Assembly (NCBI RefSeq): GCF_000614125.1
Contig: NZ_BAKJ01000001.1
Span: 62,001-126,000 of the forward strand
Direction: 5' to 3'
Length of the DNA stretch: 64,000 nt
Source of the DNA: Bacteroides rodentium JCM 16496
Lineage (GTDB): Bacteria > Bacteroidota > Bacteroidia > Bacteroidales > Bacteroidaceae
Both the position numbers and the translations under genes were made by a program. Shown here piece after piece: positions 40,226-49,004 of this stretch; the stretch's first letter is position 1; each line of letters begins with the position of its first letter. The notes beneath the pieces are model-generated. The model was given only the letters and a program-made list of their open reading frames with translations. It searched no databases and was not told the DNA's origin.

Positions 40226-40345
40226 TATCGTAAAACACGTTTTTTTATTGTTTTTCAATAAATATTTTCTGTTTTTCTTTGTCATATCAAAAAAAGGTCT
40301 TTTATTTGCATATCGAAAAACGATAAATGATTATCGAAAAACAAA
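40226..40345. promoter_or_regulatory. TATCG-AAAAA-CGATA operator-like motifs
   Basis: The perfect palindrome TATCG-AAAAA-CGATA (40311-40325) is followed by TATCGAAAAAC at 40332, and a variant TATCGTAAAAC lies at 40226. They precede the DUF3836 gene and look like repeated regulator sites in an A/T-rich leader. Confidence 0.5.
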
Positions 40346-40372
40346 ATAAAGAACTAATAAAACAATAACGGT

Positions 40373-40858
40373 ATGAAAACTTTAGTAATGACAACGATTT
40401 TTGTAGTGACAGTAGTGATAAATGCTTTTGGTGGTAATATCCAGGAAAACTTTGCCTATAATGAAGTGATGAACGGAAATCAGGTGGAGTCCCAGATTGT
40501 ATATAAAGTAGAGAACGGTAAGTTTCTGCAGAACCATTTGAAATACAATTTCACCTATGATGCCCAAGGGCGTACGATACAGAAGGAAGCGTTGAAATGG
40601 AACGAGATTGAGCAGGCGTTTGAACGCTTCTATTGCTTGAACTACAATTATACGGAAGCCGGTACGGATGTGGAATATGCCTTGTGGGACAACAAGACGA
40701 ATGCCTACTCCGATGTGAAAGAAAAAGCTGTTTATCTGCAGGCGGGAGATGACATCAACTACTTGAGTTACAAATGGAGTAAAAAGGACAACGACTGGAA
40801 TCTGTTGGTGGAACATGCCACTGCAGAGGAAGACGTATTGCTTCTGGCAGTGAAATAA
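40373..40858 (+). CDS. DUF3836-like secreted protein
   Basis: The 161-residue product has a signal peptide (MKTLVMTTIFVVTVVINAFG) and a beta-rich body with repeated YDAQGRTIQKEALKW, LNYNYTEAGTDVEY and YLSYKWSKKDNDWN segments, the pattern of DUF3836 proteins in Bacteroides. The function is unknown; it is expected in the periplasm or outer membrane. It sits behind operator-like TATCGAAAAAC motifs. Confidence 0.8.
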   Translation: MKTLVMTTIFVVTVVINAFGGNIQENFAYNEVMNGNQVESQIVYKVENGKFLQNHLKYNFTYDAQGRTIQKEALKWNEIEQAFERFYCLNYNYTEAGTDVEYALWDNKTNAYSDVKEKAVYLQAGDDINYLSYKWSKKDNDWNLLVEHATAEEDVLLLAVK

Positions 40859-40896
40859 ATGAAAAACAATATAGAAATGAGGGAGGGGCTTAGGTT

Positions 40897-40986
40897 ATGA
40901 GAAGAGCATTCATGAGTATTACACTATTGGTATTGTCACTTTCTACAGTGATGGTGCTGCTGATGGGACTTGTTGCCACAGCTTGA
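40897..40986 (+). CDS. Possible 29-residue single-pass membrane peptide
   Basis: ATG-to-stop ORF with a strong Shine-Dalgarno-like GGGAGGGG upstream. The product starts MRRAFMSITLLVLSLS and is one hydrophobic helix ending VATA. It lies between the DUF3836 and CPBP genes. There is no homology claim; the hydrophobic pattern and the ribosome site are the only support. Confidence 0.4.
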   Translation: MRRAFMSITLLVLSLSTVMVLLMGLVATA

Positions 40987-41007
40987 CGGATTGACAGAGA
41001 AAATGTG

Positions 41008-41015
41008 TATCTTTG
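41008..41015 (+). promoter_or_regulatory. Bacteroides -7 box for the CPBP gene
   Basis: TATCTTTG, exact TAnnTTTG, 23 bp upstream of the ATG at 41039. Confidence 0.6.
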
Positions 41016-41038
41016 CGAACTTTTAGACGAATAGAACA

Positions 41039-41833
41039 ATGAAAACGGCAATAAAACTAGTATTGATTTACTTTTTGATGCAGATTGTAGGAGCACTGTT
41101 TGCAGGACCTTTCTGTCTGCTGTATACGTATTTCGCTTATGGCGCTTTTGACGCGGGCAAGGCGGGAGAGATTGCTGTGGCACCTACCATGTTGCTGGGT
41201 TTCGTTTTCATGGGGTTGTACTTGTGGCGTAAGAACTACCTGACGGGAGACAAACATCTGTACTCTCCGGTGCCGGTCCCTTATCTGGCATGGAGCCTGC
41301 TCGCCGGAATGGCTTCCATGTATATAATAGCTGTTCTGATGTCCGAACTCACTTTCTTGCCCAATTTGTTGGACCAAACATTTGACATGCTGCAATCCGG
41401 TTGGTTGGGTATTCTCTGTATTTCTGTTTTGGGACCCGTGCTGGAAGAACTTCTTTTCCGTGGTGCCATTACCAAGGAGCTGCTTCGCAGATACAGTCCG
41501 GCAAAGGCTATCTTGTTTTCCGGATTGATATTCGGTATTTTCCATCTGAATCCGGCCCAGATAATAGGTGCTTGCCTCATCGGTTTCTTGCTTGCCTGGC
41601 TTTATTATAAGACACGAAGTCTGATGGCATGTATTCTGATACACATCATGAACAATGGCTTGTCTGTCTATCTGAGCCTGAAACATCCTGAAATGGAGGA
41701 TGTGACACATCTGCTGAGTAACCCGTATGTACTGGTTGGGGCAGTGGTTTTCATATTGCTGCTTCTACTCTCTTTGAAACAACTGAATAAATATAATATA
41801 TCTGATACTAATACAACAACAACTGAATTATGA
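41039..41833 (+). CDS. CPBP-family intramembrane metalloprotease
   Basis: A 264-residue membrane protein of the CAAX protease / bacteriocin-processing (CPBP, Abi) family. The conserved motifs are present: EELLFRGAI (EExxxR, near residue 137), FGIFHLNP (FxxxH, near 169) and HIMNNG (HxxxN/D, near 202). Seven or eight membrane helices are visible. Members cut prenylated or secreted peptides or give self-immunity to bacteriocins; the substrate here is unknown. It heads the DUF2975 cluster: the ATG of the next gene overlaps its stop. Confidence 0.92.
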   Translation: MKTAIKLVLIYFLMQIVGALFAGPFCLLYTYFAYGAFDAGKAGEIAVAPTMLLGFVFMGLYLWRKNYLTGDKHLYSPVPVPYLAWSLLAGMASMYIIAVLMSELTFLPNLLDQTFDMLQSGWLGILCISVLGPVLEELLFRGAITKELLRRYSPAKAILFSGLIFGIFHLNPAQIIGACLIGFLLAWLYYKTRSLMACILIHIMNNGLSVYLSLKHPEMEDVTHLLSNPYVLVGAVVFILLLLLSLKQLNKYNISDTNTTTTEL

Positions 41834-42497
41834 AAAGAAGACTGAACATTCTCTGCCTGGTGGTAATGCTTGTACTGAGTTACTCGGTATTGGAGCAGGG
41901 TTACTATATCTTTCTGGGAGCCAAGATGGGGGCGCAGACCGGACTGGAGTTGGAAAAAAAAGGAAGTGACGTTGCTGCCTGCAAGGAACTGATGAACCTG
42001 AAGGTTGTCAACTTGATACCTTCCTCTATAGAGTCGCTCGATTTCTTCAGGGATTCCGTCTACAATGAGAAAAGCAGGAGTTATGTGCCTGCAGCCTACT
42101 CTTCGCTGATGGTCAGCGTAGATTCTCATGATTCTGTCGGGAAAGCGGTGGCAAAGTATTTGCTGATATACCTGCATTTGGGCTTTTCTCTTTGGGCGGT
42201 AGTATTGTTTATCCGCTTGATAATCTCTATCAACAAGTCCGATATCTTCAACTGGCGGAATGTACGTCGGTTGCGCCGACTGGGAATAGCATTGGTTGTC
42301 AGCTTCTGTTGTACCTTTGCGTCGTCATACCTTGATTTTATAGGTATCGATGCAGTATTCTCACTGCATGGTTACGAGCTGAGCCTCTCGGAATTGGTGA
42401 GCACTACCACGCCGGTACTTGGGCTTTGTTCGCTGATAGTAGCGAAGTATTCGCCATTGGATTGAAAATGAAGGAAGAGCAGGATTTGACGATTTAA
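41830..42497 (+). CDS. DUF2975-like membrane protein, copy 1 (frame broken)
   Basis: About 222 residues with four membrane segments and a loop of about 70 residues after the first. The frame breaks near 42443. GCGAAG restored to GCGGAAG gives IVAEVFAIGLKMKEEQDLTI, which ends just like the next two genes. DUF2975 proteins are often paired with a small HTH regulator, as here. The ATG overlaps the CPBP stop codon. Confidence 0.75.
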
Positions 42498-42511
42498 TGT
42501 GGGGGAGAATT

Positions 42512-43153
42512 ATGAAAAAGATAAGTATATTGGGTATCCTGGCTATATTGGTCATTGTTGCAGAGTTTGCCTATGCGATGATAGCGGGCTGGGTGGATAT
42601 GAAGAATAGTTTTCTTGAGGGTTACAATAGTGTAAATGTGCATTCGGGAACTTCACAGCCGGAGTATTCCGGTTCATTTGATAAGGTATATGTGGATGTA
42701 AGACCTTTGGAAACGACGGCAGTCGATTCCTTGACGAATCGTTTTGCCGATAAGTCAGTACCTTATCAGGTAAAGAGAATAGGTACTGTGATTGTCCCTA
42801 CTGTCTGGAGTTCCATAATGAACTGCTTTGCCATGTTTGCCATCATTCCTTTCTTTGTGGGAATCTTTTGCCTGATACGTTTGTTGATATCCATTTCAAA
42901 GCGGGAAGTGTTTACTTCGGATAATGTAGTTCGGTTGCGTTTCTTTACTTATTCGTTTGCTGCATTGTACGGCTTGATGACTTTGCATGATTGGTTGAAT
43001 CATCTTGAAGCAGTGAAGCAAGTGGCTCTGCTGGGCTATGAAGTGGTTGCATCGCATGATACAGATTTCACATCCCTGGTTATTATAATTCTTTTCACCG
43101 AGATATTTGCCGCCGGGGTGAAGATAAAGGAAGAACAGGACTTGACTATTTAA
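42512..43153 (+). CDS. DUF2975-like membrane protein, copy 2
   Basis: A 213-residue protein with four predicted membrane helices (ISILGILAILVIVAEFAYAM near the start) and the C-terminal motif IKEEQDLTI. It is similar in layout to the genes on both sides, so likely a tandem duplicate. The start MKKIS at 42512 is preceded by a GGGGGAG ribosome site; a start 15 bp upstream is less likely. Confidence 0.8.
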   Translation: MKKISILGILAILVIVAEFAYAMIAGWVDMKNSFLEGYNSVNVHSGTSQPEYSGSFDKVYVDVRPLETTAVDSLTNRFADKSVPYQVKRIGTVIVPTVWSSIMNCFAMFAIIPFFVGIFCLIRLLISISKREVFTSDNVVRLRFFTYSFAALYGLMTLHDWLNHLEAVKQVALLGYEVVASHDTDFTSLVIIILFTEIFAAGVKIKEEQDLTI

Positions 43154-43170
43154 AAGTGAGAGGAGGGATT

Positions 43171-43635
43171 ATGACACTTATGAAACAAAAGGAACCAAAG
43201 AGACGGATAGCGCTTATTATGAATGTGCTGTTTTATTTCTGTGGACTATGTATTGGTGGCGGCATTGTTCGTAATCTGACATTGTGCTATGAGTTGGGAA
43301 AGGATGATACTGCTAATTTTATCTGGCACATATTACCCGAATCAGTAACAATGCTGGTGATGACAATATGTGGCTTGTGTATTTTTCTCATTCTCCGCAA
43401 TGTGAAGAAAGAGGAAGTGTTTGTTTATCAGAATTCATCTTTGATACAAACCATTGGGGTGCTGATAGCATTGAATGGGCTTTTTCAGGCAACTCTCTCC
43501 TGGTTTACTCCCGAAGGAGTACCGACTGATACTTCTTATCGGATATTCGTGTTATTGGGAGTTTTCATCATCTTTATGGGCTATCTTTTTGAGATGGGAG
43601 TTCGTATGCGTGAGGAACAAGAGTTGACGATTTAA
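43171..43635 (+). CDS. DUF2975-like membrane protein, copy 3 (shorter)
   Basis: This 154-residue protein has four membrane segments and the C-terminal motif MREEQELTI. It lacks the extracellular loop of the two longer copies. The start MTLMKQ follows a GAGGAGGG ribosome site. Part of the same run of genes leading to the HTH regulator. Confidence 0.75.
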   Translation: MTLMKQKEPKRRIALIMNVLFYFCGLCIGGGIVRNLTLCYELGKDDTANFIWHILPESVTMLVMTICGLCIFLILRNVKKEEVFVYQNSSLIQTIGVLIALNGLFQATLSWFTPEGVPTDTSYRIFVLLGVFIIFMGYLFEMGVRMREEQELTI

Positions 43636-43655
43636 ATAAAAGTGAAGAGCGCGAT

Positions 43656-43874
43656 ATGAAGAAAAATGTGAAATATGGTCTGTATTTCGTTGCCGGACTT
43701 GTGGCGGTTTTATTGTTGGCAAGTATTGTCTATTTTCTCCTCTTGTTTCCGGCCTTTGACGGGAAGTGGAAAGTCTATATTGTAATGCCGTGGATGTATC
43801 TGTGCATATATGGTTATTACCGGTTGACGAAACGGTACACTGACTGGTGGTGTGAGTGGGAAAAGAATAATTGA
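43656..43874 (+). CDS. Small membrane protein, unknown
   Basis: 72 residues with two hydrophobic segments (YGLYFVAGLVAVLLLASIVY and a Trp/Tyr-rich one) and a charged tail ending CEWEKNN. No family is recognised. It sits between the third DUF2975 gene and the HTH regulator with short gaps. Confidence 0.65.
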   Translation: MKKNVKYGLYFVAGLVAVLLLASIVYFLLLFPAFDGKWKVYIVMPWMYLCIYGYYRLTKRYTDWWCEWEKNN

Positions 43875-43892
43875 TAAATAGAACACAATTAT

Positions 43893-44093
43893 ATGATTAT
43901 AGTAAACCTTGACATAATGATGGCCGAAGAAAGATATCTTTGCGAGCTGGCGGAGAAGATTGATATTACGCCTGCCAATCTCTCTATTCTCAAAACCGGA
44001 AAGGCTAAAGCCATCCGTTTCTCTACACTGGAAGCAATCTGCAAGGAACTCGATTGCCAGCCGGGGGATATACTGGAGTTTAAGGAGGGATAA
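43893..44093 (+). CDS. Small Cro/CI-type HTH regulator
   Basis: A 66-residue XRE-family DNA-binding protein, YozG-like, with helix-turn-helix IDITPANLSILKTGKAKAI and the motif CKELDCQPGDILEF. It is the last gene of the DUF2975 run and is the usual partner of DUF2975 membrane proteins, suggesting a membrane protein-regulator pair. It may regulate its own operon. Directly downstream lies the second 22-bp dyad array. Confidence 0.9.
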   Translation: MIIVNLDIMMAEERYLCELAEKIDITPANLSILKTGKAKAIRFSTLEAICKELDCQPGDILEFKEG

Positions 44094-44110
44094 ATAGGGA
44101 GAAGAAGGCC

Positions 44111-44228
44111 TTTACATACTACGGTAAACGCCTTTACATACTATGGTAAACGTCGTTACTTCATAATGTAAAAGCCGTTACATTCTGGAGTAACGGCTTT
44201 TACATTATAGGGTAAACATCTGGTAAAT
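44111..44228. repeat. 22-bp tandem dyad array, copy 2 (five units)
   Basis: TTTAC or GTTAC half-sites start at 44111, 44133, 44155, 44177 and 44199, with 22-bp spacing. Each is followed after 8 bp by an inverted GTAAA/GTAAC half-site and a 4-bp spacer. The array ends at 44221 with TGGTAAAT, as in copy 1 at 3934. It lies in the convergent gap between the HTH regulator and sufE genes. Confidence 0.92.
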
Positions 44229-44271
44229 ATAATCTGCTGATTATTAGTTTATATATTGTCGGTCGTAACCT

Positions 44272-44697
44272 TTAGATGCCTTTCGCTTTGAAGGCCAGCG
44301 CATACATTCGCATCTGCTTTACCATAGACAGCAGTCCGTTGCTACGGGTGGGCGACAAGTGTTCCTTCAGTCCTATTTTATCAATGAAATAGAGGTCGGC
44401 GTTCAGTATCTCATCCGGTGTGTGCCCGGAGAGTACTTTGATAAGCAGTGAAATGATTCCTTTCACAATCAGTGCGTCGCTTTCGGCCTGGAAAATAATT
44501 TTTCCGTCCACTTCGTCTGCCTGCAGCCATACGCGGCTCTGGCAACCTTCAATCAAGTTTTGTTCCGTCTTGTATTTTTCGTCGAGCGGTTCCTGCTCGT
44601 TTCCTAAATCAATAAGAAGTTGGTACCGGTCCATCCAATCGTCGAAATCATTGAATTCGGCGATTACTTCGTCTTGCAGTTCGTTGATACTTATCAT
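44272..44697 (-). CDS. sufE: SufE-family sulfur acceptor protein
   Basis: SufE takes sulfur from the cysteine desulfurase SufS for Fe-S cluster assembly. The 141-residue protein carries the sulfur-accepting Cys in LIEGCQSRVWLQ near residue 51 and the family C-terminus GLKEHLSPTRSNGLLSMVKQ. It is complete. Neighbouring suf genes are not in the window. Confidence 0.93.
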   Translation of the reverse strand: MISINELQDEVIAEFNDFDDWMDRYQLLIDLGNEQEPLDEKYKTEQNLIEGCQSRVWLQADEVDGKIIFQAESDALIVKGIISLLIKVLSGHTPDEILNADLYFIDKIGLKEHLSPTRSNGLLSMVKQMRMYALAFKAKGI

Positions 44698-44739
44698 GGG
44701 ATTTACTGTTTTACTATTTACGATTTACTATTTGATTGT

Positions 44740-45753
44740 CTATTTCTCATTATAGATGACTTCCAGCAAGGTCTGTCCCACGGCGTTGAGAGTGCCCTTG
44801 TCGATGATGTCCATGGTGTCGTCTATCGTGTGCCAGAAGTCACCGAAGCCGGTGTCGCAGTTCGGGTCATAGTTGATGATGTCCACGCAGGGAATCTGCC
44901 GCAGGTTGTATACATACATATGGTCGTCCGTCACTTCGGTACCTTTTTCTTTGGGGAAGAAGTTGCCGAAGCCCAGGCGGTGGGCGGTGTTCCATATCTT
45001 GTTCACGTACTTACCGGCGGTTCTTTGGGAGAACTGTTCCTTGTAGAAGGTGGCATTCTTTCCGCCCACCATGTCGAGCAGGATGCCGTAGCGGGCATTA
45101 TAGCCGTCTACATGGGGTACTCGTCCCCAATATTGCGAGCCCAGGCACCAAGTGTCGGGCTTATAAGTGCCTTTGTAGAAGTAAGGGGCACCATAGTCTT
45201 CGGCATCGAAGAAGATGATGTCGATGCCGATGGCTGGAGCCTGCTGTTGCAGTTGGCGGGCCACTTCGAGCAATACGCCTACACCGCTGGCTCCATCGTT
45301 CACACCCAGGATGGGGCTGTGATGCTTCGTCTTGTCAGCATCCTGGTCGGCATAAGGGCGGCTGTCCCAATGGGCACAGAGCAGTACACGCCTTTTGCTT
45401 TCCGGATTATAGGCGCCGATAACATTGCGCGCTTTCAGGATGGTGTTGTCGTAAGCCACCAGGTCGGCATGCTGGTTGTATACTTTGGCGCCGAATTCTT
45501 CCAGCTTCTTGGCAAGGAATTCTCCGCAGGCTTTGTGGGCGGCGGTGTTGGGCACGCGCGGACCAAAATCCGCTTGGGTCTGTATGTATTGGTATGCACT
45601 GTCTGCACTGAACTGAGGCACTTGGACAGTCGCTTGGGTCGCATCGCCCTCACTGTCATTATCGGCTGCAGACTTGCTGCTGTTGTTGCTGCATGCCACT
45701 ATCGCTACAATCAGCAACAGCAGCAACGGGATGAATGTATAATTCCGTTTCAT
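44740..45753 (-). CDS. M28-family lipoprotein (glutaminyl cyclase / aminopeptidase-like)
   Basis: The 337-residue product has a lipoprotein signal (MKRNYTFIPLLLLLIVAIVAC). The zinc-binding catalytic core is M28-like: LCAHWDSRPYAD, ILGVNDGASGVGVLLE, FFDAEDYG and the late His in FGDFWHTIDDTMD. This group includes bacterial glutaminyl-peptide cyclotransferases, which turn N-terminal Gln into pyroglutamate, as well as aminopeptidases; the two cannot be separated here. It overlaps the upstream LD-carboxypeptidase gene by 4 bp, so they are co-transcribed. Confidence 0.9.
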   Translation of the reverse strand: MKRNYTFIPLLLLLIVAIVACSNNSSKSAADNDSEGDATQATVQVPQFSADSAYQYIQTQADFGPRVPNTAAHKACGEFLAKKLEEFGAKVYNQHADLVAYDNTILKARNVIGAYNPESKRRVLLCAHWDSRPYADQDADKTKHHSPILGVNDGASGVGVLLEVARQLQQQAPAIGIDIIFFDAEDYGAPYFYKGTYKPDTWCLGSQYWGRVPHVDGYNARYGILLDMVGGKNATFYKEQFSQRTAGKYVNKIWNTAHRLGFGNFFPKEKGTEVTDDHMYVYNLRQIPCVDIINYDPNCDTGFGDFWHTIDDTMDIIDKGTLNAVGQTLLEVIYNEK

Positions 45754-46687
45754 TCTCTTTCTGTATTAAAACTTAGTTTCACTTCTTTCTTTCCAACTTC
45801 CAATGTTACCGCAGCACCGTTTATCAGCGGTACGTTCATGCTGACATGTCCGACGGGAAAATCGAAACATATCGGATAATCGTATTCCTTCACCAAATCG
45901 GCCAATGCACCATATAGGTCTTTTCCCAGGGACTTGTTCTCCTCGTATTCGGTGAATTGTCCGATGATGAGGCCGGAAAGCTTGTCGAGGACACCGCCCA
46001 GTTTGAGATTGTACATCATGCGTTCCACCGCATGCGGGCGTTCTCCCACATCTTCGATGAAGAGGATGGTGCCTTCGGCGGGAATGTCGTACGGAGTGCC
46101 GCGCAGCCCGTAGAACACTGACAAATTGCCACCGCGCAACACGCCTTTTCCCTTTCCTTTATGATTTAGTTTGTGCCCCGGACAGACATAACTGAATGCT
46201 TCCGTTCCTCCCAATGCCTGCCCGAACAGAACATCCTTCAGTGCTTGTGTGCAAAAGTCGTCTTCCGGTTCTACTGTGAGATGCGCGCCATGGGGGCGTG
46301 CAACGACGCGAAGCCGTTCTGCTGGAACAGATTATGGAGGGCGGTGATGTCACTGAATCCGATGAGCCATTTGGGATGCTGCCTGAACTTGGTAAAATCC
46401 AGTTTGCCTATCAGATGCACGGCTCCGTAACCGCCCCGGCTACAGAATATGACTTTGGCTTCTTCATCATCCATGGCTTCCTGCAGGTCTTCGAGGCGTT
46501 GCCGGATACTTCCTGCATACGTTCCGTTGGAACTCCCTGCGTGCTTTGCGAATACGACTTCCAGCCCCCAGGACTTCAAACGTTTGTAGGCGCCTTTCAG
46601 GAAAGATTTGTCAATCTTGCTGGAAGGGGAGAGAACAATGACACGGTCACCTTCCTGCAGATACGGAGGGAAAATAAGACTACCCAT
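45750..46687 (-). CDS. S66-family LD-carboxypeptidase (frame broken)
   Basis: This 312-residue cell-wall recycling enzyme removes the terminal D-Ala from murein tetrapeptides. The nucleophile Ser is in GFSDITALHNLF and the conserved CSRGGYGAVHL and LSPSSKID motifs are seen. The frame breaks near 46281; CGCGCATC restored to CGCGCCATC gives ARHLTVEPEDDFCTQAL. A TACTTTTG -7 box lies 25 bp upstream. It is probably in one operon with the M28 lipoprotein gene downstream. Confidence 0.9.
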
Positions 46688-46711
46688 ACTATATTATCAA
46701 TCTATTTTGGG

Positions 46712-46719
46712 CAAAAGTA
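46712..46719 (-). promoter_or_regulatory. Bacteroides -7 box for the LD-carboxypeptidase gene
   Basis: Minus-strand TACTTTTG fits TAnnTTTG, 25 bp upstream of the start. Confidence 0.55.
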
Positions 46720-46724
46720 CACAA

Positions 46725-46852
46725 TTCACCACAGATATCACAGATTAACACGGATTTTTAACAGAAGAGAGGGAGGTTATATATGATATATAATCAACAG
46801 AGTAACTCAAATTCTGTTCAAATCCGTGTCAATCTGTGTAATCTGTGGTGAA
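46725..46852. repeat. Hairpin element A, TTCACCACAGA ends
   Basis: The left arm begins TTCACCACAGATATCACAG and runs about 41 bp; the right arm is its near-complete complement ending TCTGTGGTGAA. Arms have only a few mismatches. It lies between the LD-carboxypeptidase gene and ptb. It shares the TTCACCACAGA terminus with the larger hairpin after buk. Confidence 0.85.
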
Positions 46853-46945
46853 CATATCAAAATGATATTAAACATATAAAATTTCAACGGGGAAAATGCT
46901 GTATTTCTCGACATTTTTTTAGATATTTGCTAAAAATCTAACGTT

Positions 46946-47866
46946 ATGGAACCGATACGGAACTTTGCCCAGTTAACAGCCCACCTGAAAACCTTGAATA
47001 AGAGGAAACGTATTGCGGTAGTTTGTGCCAATGACCCTAATACAGAATATGCCATATCCCGTGCCTTGGAGGAGGGGATTGCGGAATTTCTGATGATTGG
47101 CGATTCTGCCATATTGGAAAAATATCCCACCTTGAAGAAATATCCTCAATATGTCAGTACCTTGCATATAGAAGATTCCGATGAGGCTGCACGTGAGGCG
47201 GTGCGTATCGTACGCGAGGGTGGAGCGGACATCCTGATGAAAGGCATCATCAATACCGACAATTTGCTACGTGCCATTCTGGACAAGGAACATGGTTTGT
47301 TGCCTAAAGGAAAGATTCTGACCCATCTGGCCGTGATGCAGATACCTACTTACGATAAACTGCTCTTTTTCTCCGATGCTGCGGTTATTCCCCGCCCGAC
47401 GCTGCAACAGCGCATTGAAATGATTTGGTATGCCATCCATACTTGCCGCCATTTCGGGATAGAGCAGCCACGTATCGCGCTGATTCATTGCACGGAGAAG
47501 GTAAGCGCCAAATTCCCCCATTCCTTGGACTATGTGAATATTGTGGAACTGGCGGAAGCCGGAGAGTTCGGCAATGTCATCATCGACGGTCCGCTGGATG
47601 TGAAGACCTCTTGTGAGAAGACGAGCGGTAACATCAAAGGCATTGTATCACCGATTGACGGGGAGGCGGATGTGTTGATATTCCCAAACATCGAATCGGG
47701 CAATGCTTTTTATAAGGCTGTATCTCTGTTTTCTCATGCCGATATGGCCGGGTTGCTGCAAGGACCCTCATGTCCGGTGGTATTACCGTCGCGTAGCGAT
47801 TCCGGTTTGTCCAAATATTACAGCATTGCCATGGCTTGCCTGACCAGCGGGGTGAAAGAGCCTTGA
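46946..47866 (+). CDS. ptb: Phosphate butyryltransferase (phosphotransacylase)
   Basis: This 306-residue enzyme exchanges CoA for phosphate on a short acyl group, giving acyl-phosphate for the kinase downstream. The phosphotransacylase pattern is present: ADILMKGIINTDNLLRAILD near residue 94, VIIDGPLDVKTSC near 212 and LIFPNIESGNAFYK near 253. Gap to buk is 44 bp of A/T-rich simple sequence. Paired with buk, it can make butyrate or branched-chain acids and ATP. Confidence 0.92.
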   Translation: MEPIRNFAQLTAHLKTLNKRKRIAVVCANDPNTEYAISRALEEGIAEFLMIGDSAILEKYPTLKKYPQYVSTLHIEDSDEAAREAVRIVREGGADILMKGIINTDNLLRAILDKEHGLLPKGKILTHLAVMQIPTYDKLLFFSDAAVIPRPTLQQRIEMIWYAIHTCRHFGIEQPRIALIHCTEKVSAKFPHSLDYVNIVELAEAGEFGNVIIDGPLDVKTSCEKTSGNIKGIVSPIDGEADVLIFPNIESGNAFYKAVSLFSHADMAGLLQGPSCPVVLPSRSDSGLSKYYSIAMACLTSGVKEP

Positions 47867-47910
47867 TTGTAATTAGTAATTTGTAGTTCGTAATTTGTAA
47901 ATCGTAATCA

Positions 47911-48993
47911 ATGAAAATACTGGCAGTAAATCCCGGTTCCACCTCGACAAAAATTGCTGTCTATGAGGATGAAACTCCCCGTCTGGTACTCAACATCCGG
48001 CATTCGGTGGAGGAGCTTTCCCAATTTCCCCGCATCATCGACCAGTTCGAATTCCGCAAGCACTTGGTGCTGGAAGCGCTGGAGGCCAATGGCATTCCCT
48101 TTAAGTTCGATGCCATCGTCGGCCGTGGGGGATTGTTGAAACCCATTCCCGGTGGTGTGTATGCCGTGAACGATGCCATGTTGGACGATATGCTCCACGC
48201 CATGCGTACCCACGCCTGCAACTTAGGTTGTCTGATAGCCCACGAACTTGCCGCCATGCTGCCCGGCTGCCCCTCTTTCATAGCCGATCCCGGCGTGGTG
48301 GACGAGCTGGACGATGTGGCACGCATCACCGGTTCGCCTCTGATGCCCAGCATCACCATCTGGCACGCCTTGAACCAGCGAGCCATCGCCCGGCGCTATG
48401 CTGCCGAATGTACCGCCGCGCATCCCGAATCTCCCGTGCGTTACGAAGACCTCAATCTGATTGTCTGTCACTTGGGTGGAGGCGTTTCCGTAGGAGTCCA
48501 CCGCCACGGTCGTGCGGTGGATGTGCCCAATGCCCTCGACGGTTTCGGTCCTTTTTCGCCCGAACGTGCAGGCACCCTGCCCGCCGGGCAACTGATAGAC
48601 CTTTGCCACTCGGGGCGTTACACTACCGAAGAATTGAAGAAACGTATTTCCGGCAAGGCGGGACTTGCCGCCCACTTGGGTACTACCGACATTCCCGCCA
48701 TAGAGAGGCGCATCGCCGGGGGAGACACCCATGCCGCTTTGGTGCTCGATGCCATGATTTACCGCATTGCCAAGGAGATAGGCGGTGCTGCCGTTGTGCT
48801 TTATGGCAAGGTGGACGCCATTCTGCTTACGGGAGGTATGGCACATTCCGAGTACATCACTTCGCGGTTGCAGGAGCGTGTCTCTTTCCTTGCTCCCGTC
48901 CACGTCTATCCCGGAGAAGACGAATTGGAAGCATTGGTAATGAATGCGCTGGGAGCTTTGCGTGGAGAGCTTCCGATACAGGTTTACCGGTAG
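47911..48993 (+). CDS. buk: Butyrate kinase (acetokinase family)
   Basis: This 360-residue kinase converts acyl-phosphate and ADP to acid and ATP. ATP-fold motifs are clear: ILAVNPGSTSTKIAVYED at the start, VICHLGGG-type motif (LIVCHLGGGVSVGVHRHGR), and ILLTGGMAHSEYI near residue 308. The gene follows ptb. It looks more G+C-rich than ptb. Substrate preference (butyrate, isobutyrate or isovalerate) cannot be read from sequence. Confidence 0.93.
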   Translation: MKILAVNPGSTSTKIAVYEDETPRLVLNIRHSVEELSQFPRIIDQFEFRKHLVLEALEANGIPFKFDAIVGRGGLLKPIPGGVYAVNDAMLDDMLHAMRTHACNLGCLIAHELAAMLPGCPSFIADPGVVDELDDVARITGSPLMPSITIWHALNQRAIARRYAAECTAAHPESPVRYEDLNLIVCHLGGGVSVGVHRHGRAVDVPNALDGFGPFSPERAGTLPAGQLIDLCHSGRYTTEELKKRISGKAGLAAHLGTTDIPAIERRIAGGDTHAALVLDAMIYRIAKEIGGAAVVLYGKVDAILLTGGMAHSEYITSRLQERVSFLAPVHVYPGEDELEALVMNALGALRGELPIQVYR

Positions 48994-49004
48994 TAATTAT
49001 ATAA

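Noticed and set aside
41039..41833. CPBP protease as immunity gene of the peptide operon
   Set aside because: It is about 14 kb away in another operon. The family includes immunity proteins, but no link to the peptide is visible.
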